Shown: piece after piece, positions 34,285 through 40,999 of the stretch
How the letters are laid out: each line of letters starts with the position of its first letter
How positions within the stretch are numbered: the stretch's first letter is position 1
Source of the DNA: an uncultured Bacillaceae bacterium
GTDB lineage: Bacteria > Bacillota > Bacilli > Bacillales > Cytobacillaceae
Direction of reading: 5' to 3'
DNA: 45,299 bases
Assembly (NCBI GenBank): GCA_937995745.1
Contig: CALKIU010000030.1
Span: 1-45,299, forward strand
The notes under the pieces: generated by a model
The model's input: the letters and a program-made list of their open reading frames with translations, nothing else
Told to the model about the DNA's origin: nothing
Database searches by the model: none
Position numbers and translations under genes: made by a program

Positions 34285-34707
34285 ATGAGCGAATGCATTT
34301 TCTGCAAGATAGTTAAGGGGGAAATCCCGTCTTCCAAGGTGTATGAAGATGAACACGTCCTTGCTTTTCTCGATATCAGCCAGGTGACAAAAGGACATAC
34401 ATTGGTTATCCCGAAAGTACATAAAGAAAATTTGTTTGAATTAACTCCAGAGCTGGCGGAACGGGTCTTTTCCGTCATCCCCAAGATCGCAAATGCCATT
34501 AAAGCCACTTACAACCCTGTGGGCTTGAACTTGGTTAACAATAATGGCGAAAAAGCGGGACAATCGGTCTTTCATTTCCATGCCCACCTGATCCCCCGCT
34601 ATGGAGAAGGCGATGGATTTGGAGCTGTATGGAAATCCAACCAAAGCCAATATACGCCCGAAGATCTGCAAAAAATTGCCGAAGATATCAAGAAAAACCT
34701 TTCCTGA
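34285..34707 (+). CDS. hit: HIT family protein Hit
   Basis: A 140-residue histidine-triad nucleotide-binding protein. The catalytic triad motif HFHAH is at 97-101 (HFHAHLIPR), and the zinc-binding pair C4/C7 (CIFCKI) with H46 is present. HIT proteins hydrolyse nucleoside phosphoramidates or dinucleotides; the physiological substrate in Bacillus is not established. The ATG at 34285 follows AAAGGAG at 7 nt; an upstream in-frame ATG would put that site inside the gene. Divergent from ecsABC as in B. subtilis, followed by its own terminator. Confidence 0.95.
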   Translation: MSECIFCKIVKGEIPSSKVYEDEHVLAFLDISQVTKGHTLVIPKVHKENLFELTPELAERVFSVIPKIANAIKATYNPVGLNLVNNNGEKAGQSVFHFHAHLIPRYGEGDGFGAVWKSNQSQYTPEDLQKIAEDIKKNLS

Positions 34708-34717
34708 ACGGTTGTTG

Positions 34718-34749
34718 AAAGCTTTTCAGTTTCTTCTGAAAAGCTTTTC
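34718..34749 (+). terminator. Terminator of hit
   Basis: AAAGCTTTTCAG / CTGAAAAGCTTT stem with a 6-nt loop, followed by TCCTTTG, 10 bp after the hit stop codon. Confidence 0.75.
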
Positions 34750-34902
34750 CTTTGTGAAAAAGCAATCCCTTTCATAAAGCGATTCCGCCGAAGGTGCACT
34801 GTTTCAGACCGGGACTTGCGCAGTTCCACTGCCGGATAATGAATTGCCAAAATAAAAGCCCTTCTTAAAGCTAAAAATTTTTCAAAATATTTGTTTTCTA
34901 TA

Positions 34903-34930
34903 TTTACACTTCCCGTATTTTTGATAGGAT
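34903..34930 (+). promoter_or_regulatory. Sigma-A promoter of serC
   Basis: TTTACA (34903-34908), a 16-nt spacer and TAGGAT (34925-34930), about 67 nt before the serC start. The leader carries no structured riboswitch that I can see. Confidence 0.5.
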
Positions 34931-35003
34931 AAAAAATAAACGTCAATCATTCACAATTTCATCAATTGAAAAAATTGGGGATAGAAGTTGGAGGTCAAAA
35001 AAA

Positions 35004-36080
35004 ATGAATCGTGCATTTAATTTCAATGCCGGTCCGGCCGCCTTGCCCGAACCGGTCCTCAAAAAAGCGCAAGAAGAATTGCTCAATTTTAACGGTACCG
35101 GAATGTCTGTCATGGAGTTGAGCCACCGCAGCAAAGAATATGAAGAAGTGCATAACGCTGCCAAAGACTTGATGAAAAAACTTCTGAACATTCCCGAAGA
35201 TTATGAGGTTCTCTTCCTTCAGGGAGGAGCAAGCCTCCAGTTTACAATGGTTCCGATGAATTTGCTGACGGAAGGAAAAACCGGCTGCTACGTTTTATCC
35301 GGATCCTGGTCCGAAAAAGCCTTGAAAGAAGCGCAAAAATTGGGGAATACAAAGGTCGTGGCTTCTTCAAAAGAAGATAAATACAAATATATTCCGGAAT
35401 TCAATCCTGAAGACATTCAAGAAGATGCGGCATATCTCCATATTACAAGCAACAACACCATTTACGGAACACAGTGGAAATCTTTTCCGGATGTGTCCGT
35501 CCCGCTGGTTGCCGACATGTCGAGCGACATCCTGAGCAGACCGTTGGATATCAATAAATTCGGGCTCATCTATGCGGGAGCGCAAAAGAACCTTGGTCCT
35601 GCGGGCGTAACTGTTGTCATTGTCAAAAAAGATCTTGTAAAAGATACTCCGGATCATCTCCCGACGATGCTGAATTACCGGACGCATTTGGAGAAAAACT
35701 CACTTTACAACACACCGCCTACCCTCGCCATTTACTTCTTGAAACTCGTTCTGGAATGGGTGGAAAGCGAAGGCGGCGTCGAAGCAATGGAAAAAAGAAA
35801 TAATGAAAAAGCAAAAATTCTTTATGACGTCATCGATGAAAGCGGCGGTTTCTACATCGGGCATGCCAGAAAAGACAGCCGTTCCAACATGAATGTTACG
35901 TTTACGTTGGCCGACAAAGAATGGGAGGCTGAATTTTTGAAACAAGCCAGAGAAAAAGGTTTTGTCGGGTTAAACGGCCACCGTTCCGTTGGCGGATGCC
36001 GGGCATCCATTTACAATGCCGTGCCTGTCAGCCACGTGGAAAAATTGGCTGAATTTATGAGAGCATTTAAAAACCGCTGA
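35004..36080 (+). CDS. serC: Phosphoserine aminotransferase SerC
   Basis: A 358-residue PLP enzyme that makes 3-phosphoserine from 3-phosphohydroxypyruvate and glutamate in serine biosynthesis. It begins RAFNFNAGPAALPEPVL, contains QGGASLQFTMVPMNLL and the PLP lysine in GAQKNLGPAGV (K195), and ends with GHRSVGGCRASIYNAVP, which holds the substrate arginines. Length is normal. TTGGAGGTC stands before the ATG. In B. subtilis trpP (yhaG) and yhaH follow; trpP is missing here and only a possible relic of yhaH remains. Confidence 0.97.
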   Translation: MNRAFNFNAGPAALPEPVLKKAQEELLNFNGTGMSVMELSHRSKEYEEVHNAAKDLMKKLLNIPEDYEVLFLQGGASLQFTMVPMNLLTEGKTGCYVLSGSWSEKALKEAQKLGNTKVVASSKEDKYKYIPEFNPEDIQEDAAYLHITSNNTIYGTQWKSFPDVSVPLVADMSSDILSRPLDINKFGLIYAGAQKNLGPAGVTVVIVKKDLVKDTPDHLPTMLNYRTHLEKNSLYNTPPTLAIYFLKLVLEWVESEGGVEAMEKRNNEKAKILYDVIDESGGFYIGHARKDSRSNMNVTFTLADKEWEAEFLKQAREKGFVGLNGHRSVGGCRASIYNAVPVSHVEKLAEFMRAFKNR

Positions 36081-36169
36081 TTTTTTCGAAGAAAATTTAT
36101 AAATTTTCAAATAAGATATTTTATTAAAAAAGCTATTGTGGTAAAATAGATTTGGATTTTCCTGCCTGT

Positions 36170-36205
36170 AAAAGAAATCGGCTTTTCAGCCGGTTTCTTT
36201 TATTA
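36170..36205 (+). terminator. Terminator of serC
   Basis: AAAGAAATCGGC pairs with GCCGGTTTCTTT (one T-G pair, loop TTTTCA), followed by TATTAT. It is 90 bp past the serC stop codon. Confidence 0.75.
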
Positions 36206-36483
36206 TAATCACGGGGAAGCTCGAAACGGACCGGCCGATTCCGGACAACAAAAAAACACCGCGCCGCAACGCAAATTTATGAAACTGCTTCAATCCTTGC
36301 ACGGGCATAACATGTCTCCATGTTTACCGAATCGGAAATGGAAGAACCGATATGCAAAAGCGTTTGCATCGGAATCAGAAAAGATACAACATTATCAAAA
36401 AAATGCAAAAAATGGTATAATATTTACGGATTATACATTCAGATTATTTTCAATAGTACATATATTCGTTACACGCTCAGTAA

Positions 36484-36618
36484 AGGAGGGAGAAAGAAAA
36501 AAGGAACACATCCATATTCAAATTTCTATTTGGAGCTACTGCCTGCGGAATCATTTTTATGACGCTTCCGCAAACGGGAACATTCCCCATCAAAGAAAAG
36601 AACCGGCATCAACCATGA
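36484..36618 (+). pseudogene. Possible relic of a YtxH/YhaH-type small membrane protein gene
   Basis: The site AAAGGAGGG (36482-36490) is followed by an open frame reading ...SIFKFLFGATACGIIFMTL then PQTGTFPIKEKNRHQP and a stop, but there is no start codon at the right distance. The pattern 'lysine, hydrophobic glycine/alanine helix, P-x-[ST]-G' resembles the N-terminus of YtxH-domain proteins, and yhaH, a member of that type, stands at this place in B. subtilis. The frame is short and matches only loosely, so this is a suggestion, not an identification. Confidence 0.25.
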
Positions 36619-37010
36619 ATTTTTTGTTGCCGCAGGACGTTCCGTGATTCGGGAAAGCAAAAACAAACACCAACCGCTGCCGGGAAAAGACATGTCATGA
36701 TAACTTTGTGAGGCACCTGGAGCCTCATTAGGATAAAAATAGAAACTTTATTCAAGAGAAACACGGCAAAGTTGCAAAAATGCCGCAGATTACCGGCAAA
36801 AACACAGACAATTTTGCCTGAAACGGAAAAGAACATTTTTTTCCCAAAAATAATGTTCTGAAAAGAAGGATTTTGGGCATTTGAGAAGAAAAGTAATATA
36901 TTATAAAAGTGCCAAAATCATTTAAATTTTTATTCTTTAAAGGACACACATACATAAATACCGGTGCCCATTTATAAGAAAAATGGTCTAAAAATTTAGT
37001 AAATTTACTC

Positions 37011-37039
37011 TTTATTAATTATTATTTTACTGGCATAAT
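37011..37039 (+). promoter_or_regulatory. Possible promoter of hpr
   Basis: TTTATT, a 17-nt spacer and CATAAT (37034-37039) preceded by TGG, an extended -10. Predicted start near 37046, about 35 nt before the gene. Confidence 0.45.
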
Positions 37040-37079
37040 AATAGTAGTAGATAATTATTAAAGTAGGTGAATATTAGGG

Positions 37080-37652
37080 ATGACACAGAAAGAATATTCG
37101 ATTAAAGAAGCGATGCTTTTTAACCAAAGACTCACTCAATTGAGCAAAGCGTTGTGGAAATCAATCGAAAAGGATTGGCAGCAATGGATTAAGCCTTTTG
37201 ATCTGAATATCAATGAACATCATATTTTGTGGATTGCTTATCATTTGGATGGGGCTTCCATTTCCGACGTAGCGAAATTCGGGGTCATGCATGTCTCAAC
37301 AGCTTTTAACTTTTCTAAAAAACTGGAAGAAAGAGGCTTATTAAAATTTTCCAAGAAAGAAAACGACAAACGGAATACGTACATTCAATTGACTGAAAAA
37401 GGCAAAGAACTGTTTCTCGAAGTTGTTGAAGCCTACGATCCCGAGAAAAGTTCCGCTTTCACCGGAGCGCTTCCACTAAAAAACCTGTACGGCAAGTTTC
37501 CGGAAATTGTTGAAATGATGGCCATTGTCCGGAACATCTACGGTGACGACTTCATGGAAATTTTCAAAAAGTCATTTGAAAATATTGATAACGATTTTAT
37601 TGAACAAGATGGCAAACTTGTCAAAAAAGATTCGTCCAAAGAATACGTCTGA
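37080..37652 (+). CDS. hpr: Transition-state regulator Hpr (ScoC), MarR family
   Basis: A 190-residue winged-helix DNA-binding repressor. The N-terminal segment EYSIKEAMLFNQRLTQLSKALWKSIEKDWQQWIKPFDLNINEHHILWIAY, the recognition helix in KFGVMHVSTAFNFSKKLEERGLL and the wing KKENDKRNTYIQLTEKG are those of Hpr/ScoC. In B. subtilis it represses exoprotease genes (aprE, nprE), sinI and some peptide transporters during growth. Translation begins at the ATG at 37080 after AGGTGAATATTAGGG, an imperfect ribosome-binding site. It sits between serC and prsA as in B. subtilis, next to other secretion-linked genes. Confidence 0.95.
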   Translation: MTQKEYSIKEAMLFNQRLTQLSKALWKSIEKDWQQWIKPFDLNINEHHILWIAYHLDGASISDVAKFGVMHVSTAFNFSKKLEERGLLKFSKKENDKRNTYIQLTEKGKELFLEVVEAYDPEKSSAFTGALPLKNLYGKFPEIVEMMAIVRNIYGDDFMEIFKKSFENIDNDFIEQDGKLVKKDSSKEYV

Positions 37653-38062
37653 ACTGTTTATCAGGATCTTGGGTTCGTTTCCGGGCCTTTGTTGCGTTTT
37701 GCACATATCGGTTCAACTTTTTACACAGTTTATGATAGCGCTTTTTATCCCGAACCGTGCCTTGCAAATTTTCTAAATGGAGGGATTTTTCGAGTCTATG
37801 CCTTTCTTGGCTTAAACACTTAAACGCCAAGAACCGAAAACAACAACCTTCAAAACAATAAGATTCTTGCCAAAGAAGGGGACATCTTTTCAGGTGTCCT
37901 TTTTCTTTTGTTCTTTTACTTTGGTCTTGCTGGGAACCGTTCCATGTTTTTAACCGGCTGCGACATTTGTACTATCTTTTTTTAATTATTTCTGTTATTG
38001 TAAAAGAAATACTTATTCACAATTTTTTGCCATTTCTCCAAACACTGTAAGGAGGGAATGGA
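37653..38062. other. Intergenic region between hpr and a small membrane protein gene
   Basis: About 410 bp. It holds an inverted repeat (TTCTTGGC / GCCAAGAA, about 37804-37833), the terminator at 37880-37908 and a strong ribosome-binding site at its right end. On the minus strand a frame at 37621-37830 continues upstream without a stop for at least 25 more codons and reads like part of a basic helical protein; see findings. Confidence 0.5.
37880..37908 (+). terminator. Terminator downstream of hpr
   Basis: GGACATC / GGTGTCC stem (one T-G pair, loop TTTTCA) followed by TTTTTCTTTT. It is 228 bp past hpr. Confidence 0.8.
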
Positions 38063-38248
38063 ATGCTTCCCTTAGCAATTTTTCTTGTTTGTTCCGTTTT
38101 TATTCTCTTTCATATGAATCAACTGACAGACAAATTTTGCCTGAAAATCGAAATACCCGAAGAAAAACAGACGGAAATTTTCATGACCATCAATGTCCTC
38201 ATCCTCATTCTGCTTGTATCAACATACGTGGAGATTTTGTTCTCATGA
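38063..38248 (+). CDS. Small hypothetical membrane protein (61 aa)
   Basis: A 61-residue frame with a strong ribosome-binding site (AAGGAGGGAATGG, 38050-38062) and two hydrophobic segments (about 2-18 and 41-58) joined by a charged loop (DKFCLKIEIPEEKQTEIF). I do not recognise the family. The site quality, the position just after a terminator and the clean two-helix design support a real gene. Both ends could face outward or inward; no function can be given. Neighbours are hpr and prsA. Confidence 0.6.
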   Translation: MLPLAIFLVCSVFILFHMNQLTDKFCLKIEIPEEKQTEIFMTINVLILILLVSTYVEILFS

Positions 38249-38616
38249 CTGCCTGCCACTAATGGCCGTTTCGATCGTTTCAAACGGAAACTTCTCGCGG
38301 CATCCCGTCTTATGGCGGGAACTTGACCGGGCCAGCCCTTTCGTTCCAGAAGTTATGGTTTTCATGCTGGCGCTGATAAACGTAATCTTTCATTTTTAAT
38401 ATGGACAGCTGAATTGGGAAGAGCTGTTTGCCCTGTCTTTTAGCTTGAGTTATCGGAACTTTTGTTAAAGAACAAAACGCAAGCATGGACAGAGATCCGG
38501 TAAATCATTGTTGTGCTGTGGCGACGGCATTCGGCCCCTCTTTTCCGGGCGCCGTCGCCTTGCTTAAGGGCAAATTTTTTTCTGCCGTGTTTTCCTAGCA
38601 AAACGGCATTTATTTT
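38249..38616. other. Intergenic region upstream of prsA
   Basis: About 370 bp with no supported gene. A 9-bp perfect GC-rich stem (GGCGACGGC at 38520-38528 with GCCGTCGCC at 38551-38559) followed by TTGCTTAAGGGCAAATTTTTTT looks like a terminator for the small membrane protein's transcript. Confidence 0.5.
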
Positions 38617-38644
38617 TTGTTCTTGGAACAATTTGTGATATATT
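38617..38644 (+). promoter_or_regulatory. Possible sigma-A promoter of prsA
   Basis: TTGTTC (38617-38622), a 16-nt spacer and TATATT (38639-38644), about 52 nt before the prsA ATG. Confidence 0.5.
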
Positions 38645-38696
38645 ATTTTTTGTGATAAACACTTATGAACACAAATTATTTGTAGGAGTGTTAAAT

Positions 38697-39551
38697 ATGA
38701 AAAAATGGTTGCTCGCTTTCGCGATTATGATCGGGATGGTCGCTCTTGCAGCTTGCGGCAATTCCGAAGTAGTGGTGGAGACAAAAAGCGGAGATATCAC
38801 AAAAGACGAATTTTATGAAGAAATGAAAAAAGCGGTCGGCGCCCAAGTTTTGTTAAATTTGATTTACAGCGAGATCCTTCCGGAAAAATACGAAGTCGAT
38901 AAAAAAGAATTTAAAGAAAAATATGAACAGTTCAAGTCCCTTTACGGCGAGAACTACAGTCTCGTGTTGGCTCAGTACGGCCTGACCGATGATGATATTA
39001 AGCGGAATATTGAGCTGGAACTGTTGATCGCCGAAGTGGAGAAAGAAGCCATTAAAAACATTAAAGTCACTGAAAAAGAAATTAAAGAATATTATGACAA
39101 AAATTATCCACAAATCCATGCCCGCCACATTCTCGTTGAAGACAAGGATACTGCCTTAGAAATTAAAAAGAAACTTGAACAAGGAGAAGATTTCGCCGAA
39201 TTGGCCAAGGAACATTCAACTGACCCCGGTTCAGCCCAAAACGGCGGCGATTTGGATTGGTTTGGCCCCGGAAAAATGGTCAAAGAATTTTCCGATGCAG
39301 CCTTTAAATTGGAAAAAAATGAGATTAGCGATCCCGTGAAAACAGAGCACGGCTACCATATTATCCAAGTGCTGGACAAGAAGAAAAAACCGAAATTGGA
39401 AGATGTCAAAAAGGAAATCAAAAAAGAACTGAGACAACAAAAATACGAAAACGATCCGAGCATCCTGCAGGAAGCCTTGAAAAAAGAAATGGAAGAAGCC
39501 GGAGTGAAAATTAAAGACAAAGAACTGAGGAAAAAAATCGAACAATCATAA
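38697..39551 (+). CDS. prsA: Foldase lipoprotein PrsA
   Basis: A 284-residue extracytoplasmic peptidyl-prolyl isomerase of the parvulin class that folds exported proteins at the membrane-wall interface. The signal MKKWLLAFAIMIGMVALAAC ends in the lipobox LAAC (C20). The PpiC/parvulin domain spans about 133-225, beginning HARHILVEDKDTALEIKKK and including GGDLDWFGPGKMVKEF and HGYHIIQVLD. Flanking N- and C-terminal helical domains are very lysine- and glutamate-rich. The ATG at 38697 follows AGGAGTG; an upstream in-frame ATG lacks a site. PrsA is essential for secretion of many exoenzymes in B. subtilis. Confidence 0.96.
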   Translation: MKKWLLAFAIMIGMVALAACGNSEVVVETKSGDITKDEFYEEMKKAVGAQVLLNLIYSEILPEKYEVDKKEFKEKYEQFKSLYGENYSLVLAQYGLTDDDIKRNIELELLIAEVEKEAIKNIKVTEKEIKEYYDKNYPQIHARHILVEDKDTALEIKKKLEQGEDFAELAKEHSTDPGSAQNGGDLDWFGPGKMVKEFSDAAFKLEKNEISDPVKTEHGYHIIQVLDKKKKPKLEDVKKEIKKELRQQKYENDPSILQEALKKEMEEAGVKIKDKELRKKIEQS

Positions 39552-39568
39552 ACCCTTCAAGATGAAAC

Positions 39569-39603
39569 AAAGAAATGGGTTCTTCACCGGAACCCATTTC
39601 TTT
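39569..39603. terminator. Bidirectional terminator between prsA and yhaL
   Basis: A 14-bp perfect stem (AAAGAAATGGGTTC / GAACCCATTTCTTT, 7-nt loop). It lies 17 bp past prsA and overlaps the last codons of the convergent yhaL. Confidence 0.85.
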
Positions 39604-39790
39604 CTAACGAAACGGTTTTCAGTTTTTTGCGCCGTTCCCTTTCTTCTTCCATCCGTTTGATATAGATCTCACCTTCCTTTTCTACGTCCGCTTCTTCGGC
39701 CAGCCTTTCATCCCTCCCGGTCTTAACGGCCATCAAGGCACTAAAAATGATTCCGAGAACGACTAAATATATCCAAACAGGCACGTCCAT
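39584..39790 (-). CDS. yhaL: Sporulation protein YhaL
   Basis: A 68-residue protein beginning MDVPVWIYLVVLGIIFSALMAV: one membrane segment (about 5-22) and a charged, helical tail (EKEGEIYIKRMEEERERRKK). This is the YhaL sporulation protein family, in its normal place between prsA and yhaM. The ATG at 39790 follows GGGGGAAGG. A very good sigma-E promoter lies about 50 bp upstream, so expression in the mother cell early in sporulation is likely. Molecular function is unknown. Its 3' end overlaps the prsA terminator hairpin. Confidence 0.87.
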   Translation of the reverse strand: MDVPVWIYLVVLGIIFSALMAVKTGRDERLAEEADVEKEGEIYIKRMEEERERRKKLKTVSLERNGFR

Positions 39791-39837
39791 TCATCCTTCC
39801 CCCTTTCTCCCGGGTTGTACAAGCTCTCTACGCTTAG

Positions 39838-39866
39838 AATATATGCGCAAAAATCCAGAGATATGT
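39838..39866 (-). promoter_or_regulatory. Sigma-E promoter of yhaL
   Basis: Read on the minus strand: ACATATC (39866-39860), a 14-nt spacer and CATATATT (39845-39838), seven of eight bases of the sigma-E -10 CATACANT with the right -35 core and spacing. Confidence 0.65.
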
Positions 39867-39966
39867 CACAAAGGGGGTGCCATCCGTTCCGCATACACCC
39901 CGGACGGATGCAAAGAAAAATTCGGCAGAAAAATCGCCGAAAGATTCGCAGCCAAACGCCCAAACG

Positions 39967-39995
39967 AAAAACACCTCCATGGGAAGGTGTTTTTT
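39967..39995 (-). terminator. Terminator of the yhaO-yhaN-yhaM operon
   Basis: ACACCT / AGGTGT stem with partly paired interior (CCATGGGA) and T/A tracts on both sides. It directly adjoins the yhaM stop codon. Confidence 0.75.
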
Positions 39996-40938
39996 ATTTA
40001 TGAAAAGTCGGTTTGTAAAAGGAGCGGTTATCAAGGGCAAAAATTCGTTCCGTAAATTCTCCAGGTTTGACGCGCTCCAATTCCCTGTCGAGAATATTCA
40101 TTTTTGCGTCAATATTATCAATATGGTGGAGAATTTCAGCTTCCTTAATCAACGGCGGTTTCGGGCTCCCCCATTCCGCTTTTCCGTGATGGCTCAAAAT
40201 CATATGCTGCAGGACGATGACCTCTTCCCCTTCAATTCCCAGTTCATCGGCCGCTTTTTGAATCTCCGTCACCATGATGGAAATATGGCCCAATAATGTT
40301 CCTTCCAACGTATATTGTGTGGAAACCGGACCGGACAATTCGACGACTTTGCCAAGGTCATGGAGAATCACCCCCGCATAAAGAAGATCCCGGTCGAGAC
40401 TCGGATACAAATCGGCAATCGCTTTTGCCAAATCCAGCATGCTGACAACGTGGTAAGCGAGCCCGGAAACATATTCATGGTGGTTTTTCGTTGCTGCCGG
40501 ATATTCCAAAAACGGTTCTTGATATTTTTTCAATAAATAGCGGGTGATTCTTTGGATGTTCGGATTTTTCATGGCAAAAATGTATTCGGTAATTTTATGC
40601 ATCATTTCTTCTTTGCCAAGGGGTGCGGTAACGATAAAATCCGATAACTTTACCTGTTCGTTCGGCAAAGCGGGACGAATCTTCCTGATCCGCAATTGAT
40701 TCCGGCCCCTGAAACTTTGAATATCTCCGCTCACCCTGACGACAACTTCCGGACGGTATGTCATTTCATCTTCCTCGGAGGCATCCCAAAGTTTCGCTTC
40801 CATCTCCCCGCTTTTGTCCTGCAGAACAAGGGTCAAAAACGGCTTTCCGTTGCTGGCAATCCCCTTGGTAGAACTTTTTATCAGCAAGAATTTTTCCACT
40901 TGTTCGCCAACATCATAATAAACAATTCCTTTTTTCAT
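39994..40938 (-). CDS. yhaM: 3'-5' exoribonuclease YhaM
   Basis: A 314-residue nuclease with an N-terminal OB fold (about 15-95, FLLIKSSTKGIASNGKPFLTL and DIQSFRGRNQLRI) and a C-terminal HD domain (GVILHDLGKVVELSGP, LQHMILSHHGKAEWGSPK). YhaM degrades RNA, and single-stranded DNA in vitro, from the 3' end using manganese in B. subtilis. Length equals the B. subtilis protein. A GAAGGGAG site precedes the ATG at a somewhat long 11 nt. Last gene of the yhaO-yhaN-yhaM operon, 61 bp after yhaN. Confidence 0.95.
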   Translation of the reverse strand: MKKGIVYYDVGEQVEKFLLIKSSTKGIASNGKPFLTLVLQDKSGEMEAKLWDASEEDEMTYRPEVVVRVSGDIQSFRGRNQLRIRKIRPALPNEQVKLSDFIVTAPLGKEEMMHKITEYIFAMKNPNIQRITRYLLKKYQEPFLEYPAATKNHHEYVSGLAYHVVSMLDLAKAIADLYPSLDRDLLYAGVILHDLGKVVELSGPVSTQYTLEGTLLGHISIMVTEIQKAADELGIEGEEVIVLQHMILSHHGKAEWGSPKPPLIKEAEILHHIDNIDAKMNILDRELERVKPGEFTERIFALDNRSFYKPTFHK

Positions 40939-40999
40939 CCGTCATGATACTCCCTTCCATGGAACTGGAAACACAAACTTTTTTCGTTAAACTGTCCGG

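Larger units (their letters stand above)
36081..37079. other. Gene-poor kilobase between serC and hpr
   Basis: About 1 kb, AT-rich, without an intact gene. It holds the serC terminator (36170-36205), a TG-extended -10 element (TGGTAAAAT, 36139-36147), a TATAAT box near 36417-36422, a perfect ribosome-binding site AAAGGAGGG (36482-36490) leading into a broken frame (36484-36618), a long palindrome at 36830-36859 and the hpr promoter. In B. subtilis this interval carries trpP and yhaH, so this looks like a region of gene decay. Confidence 0.6.

Noticed and set aside
36279..36647. 122-codon and 80-codon overlapping plus-strand frames between serC and hpr
   Set aside because: No start-site support and low-complexity translations; the third frame at 36484-36618 is the only one with a family-like pattern, and it lacks a start.
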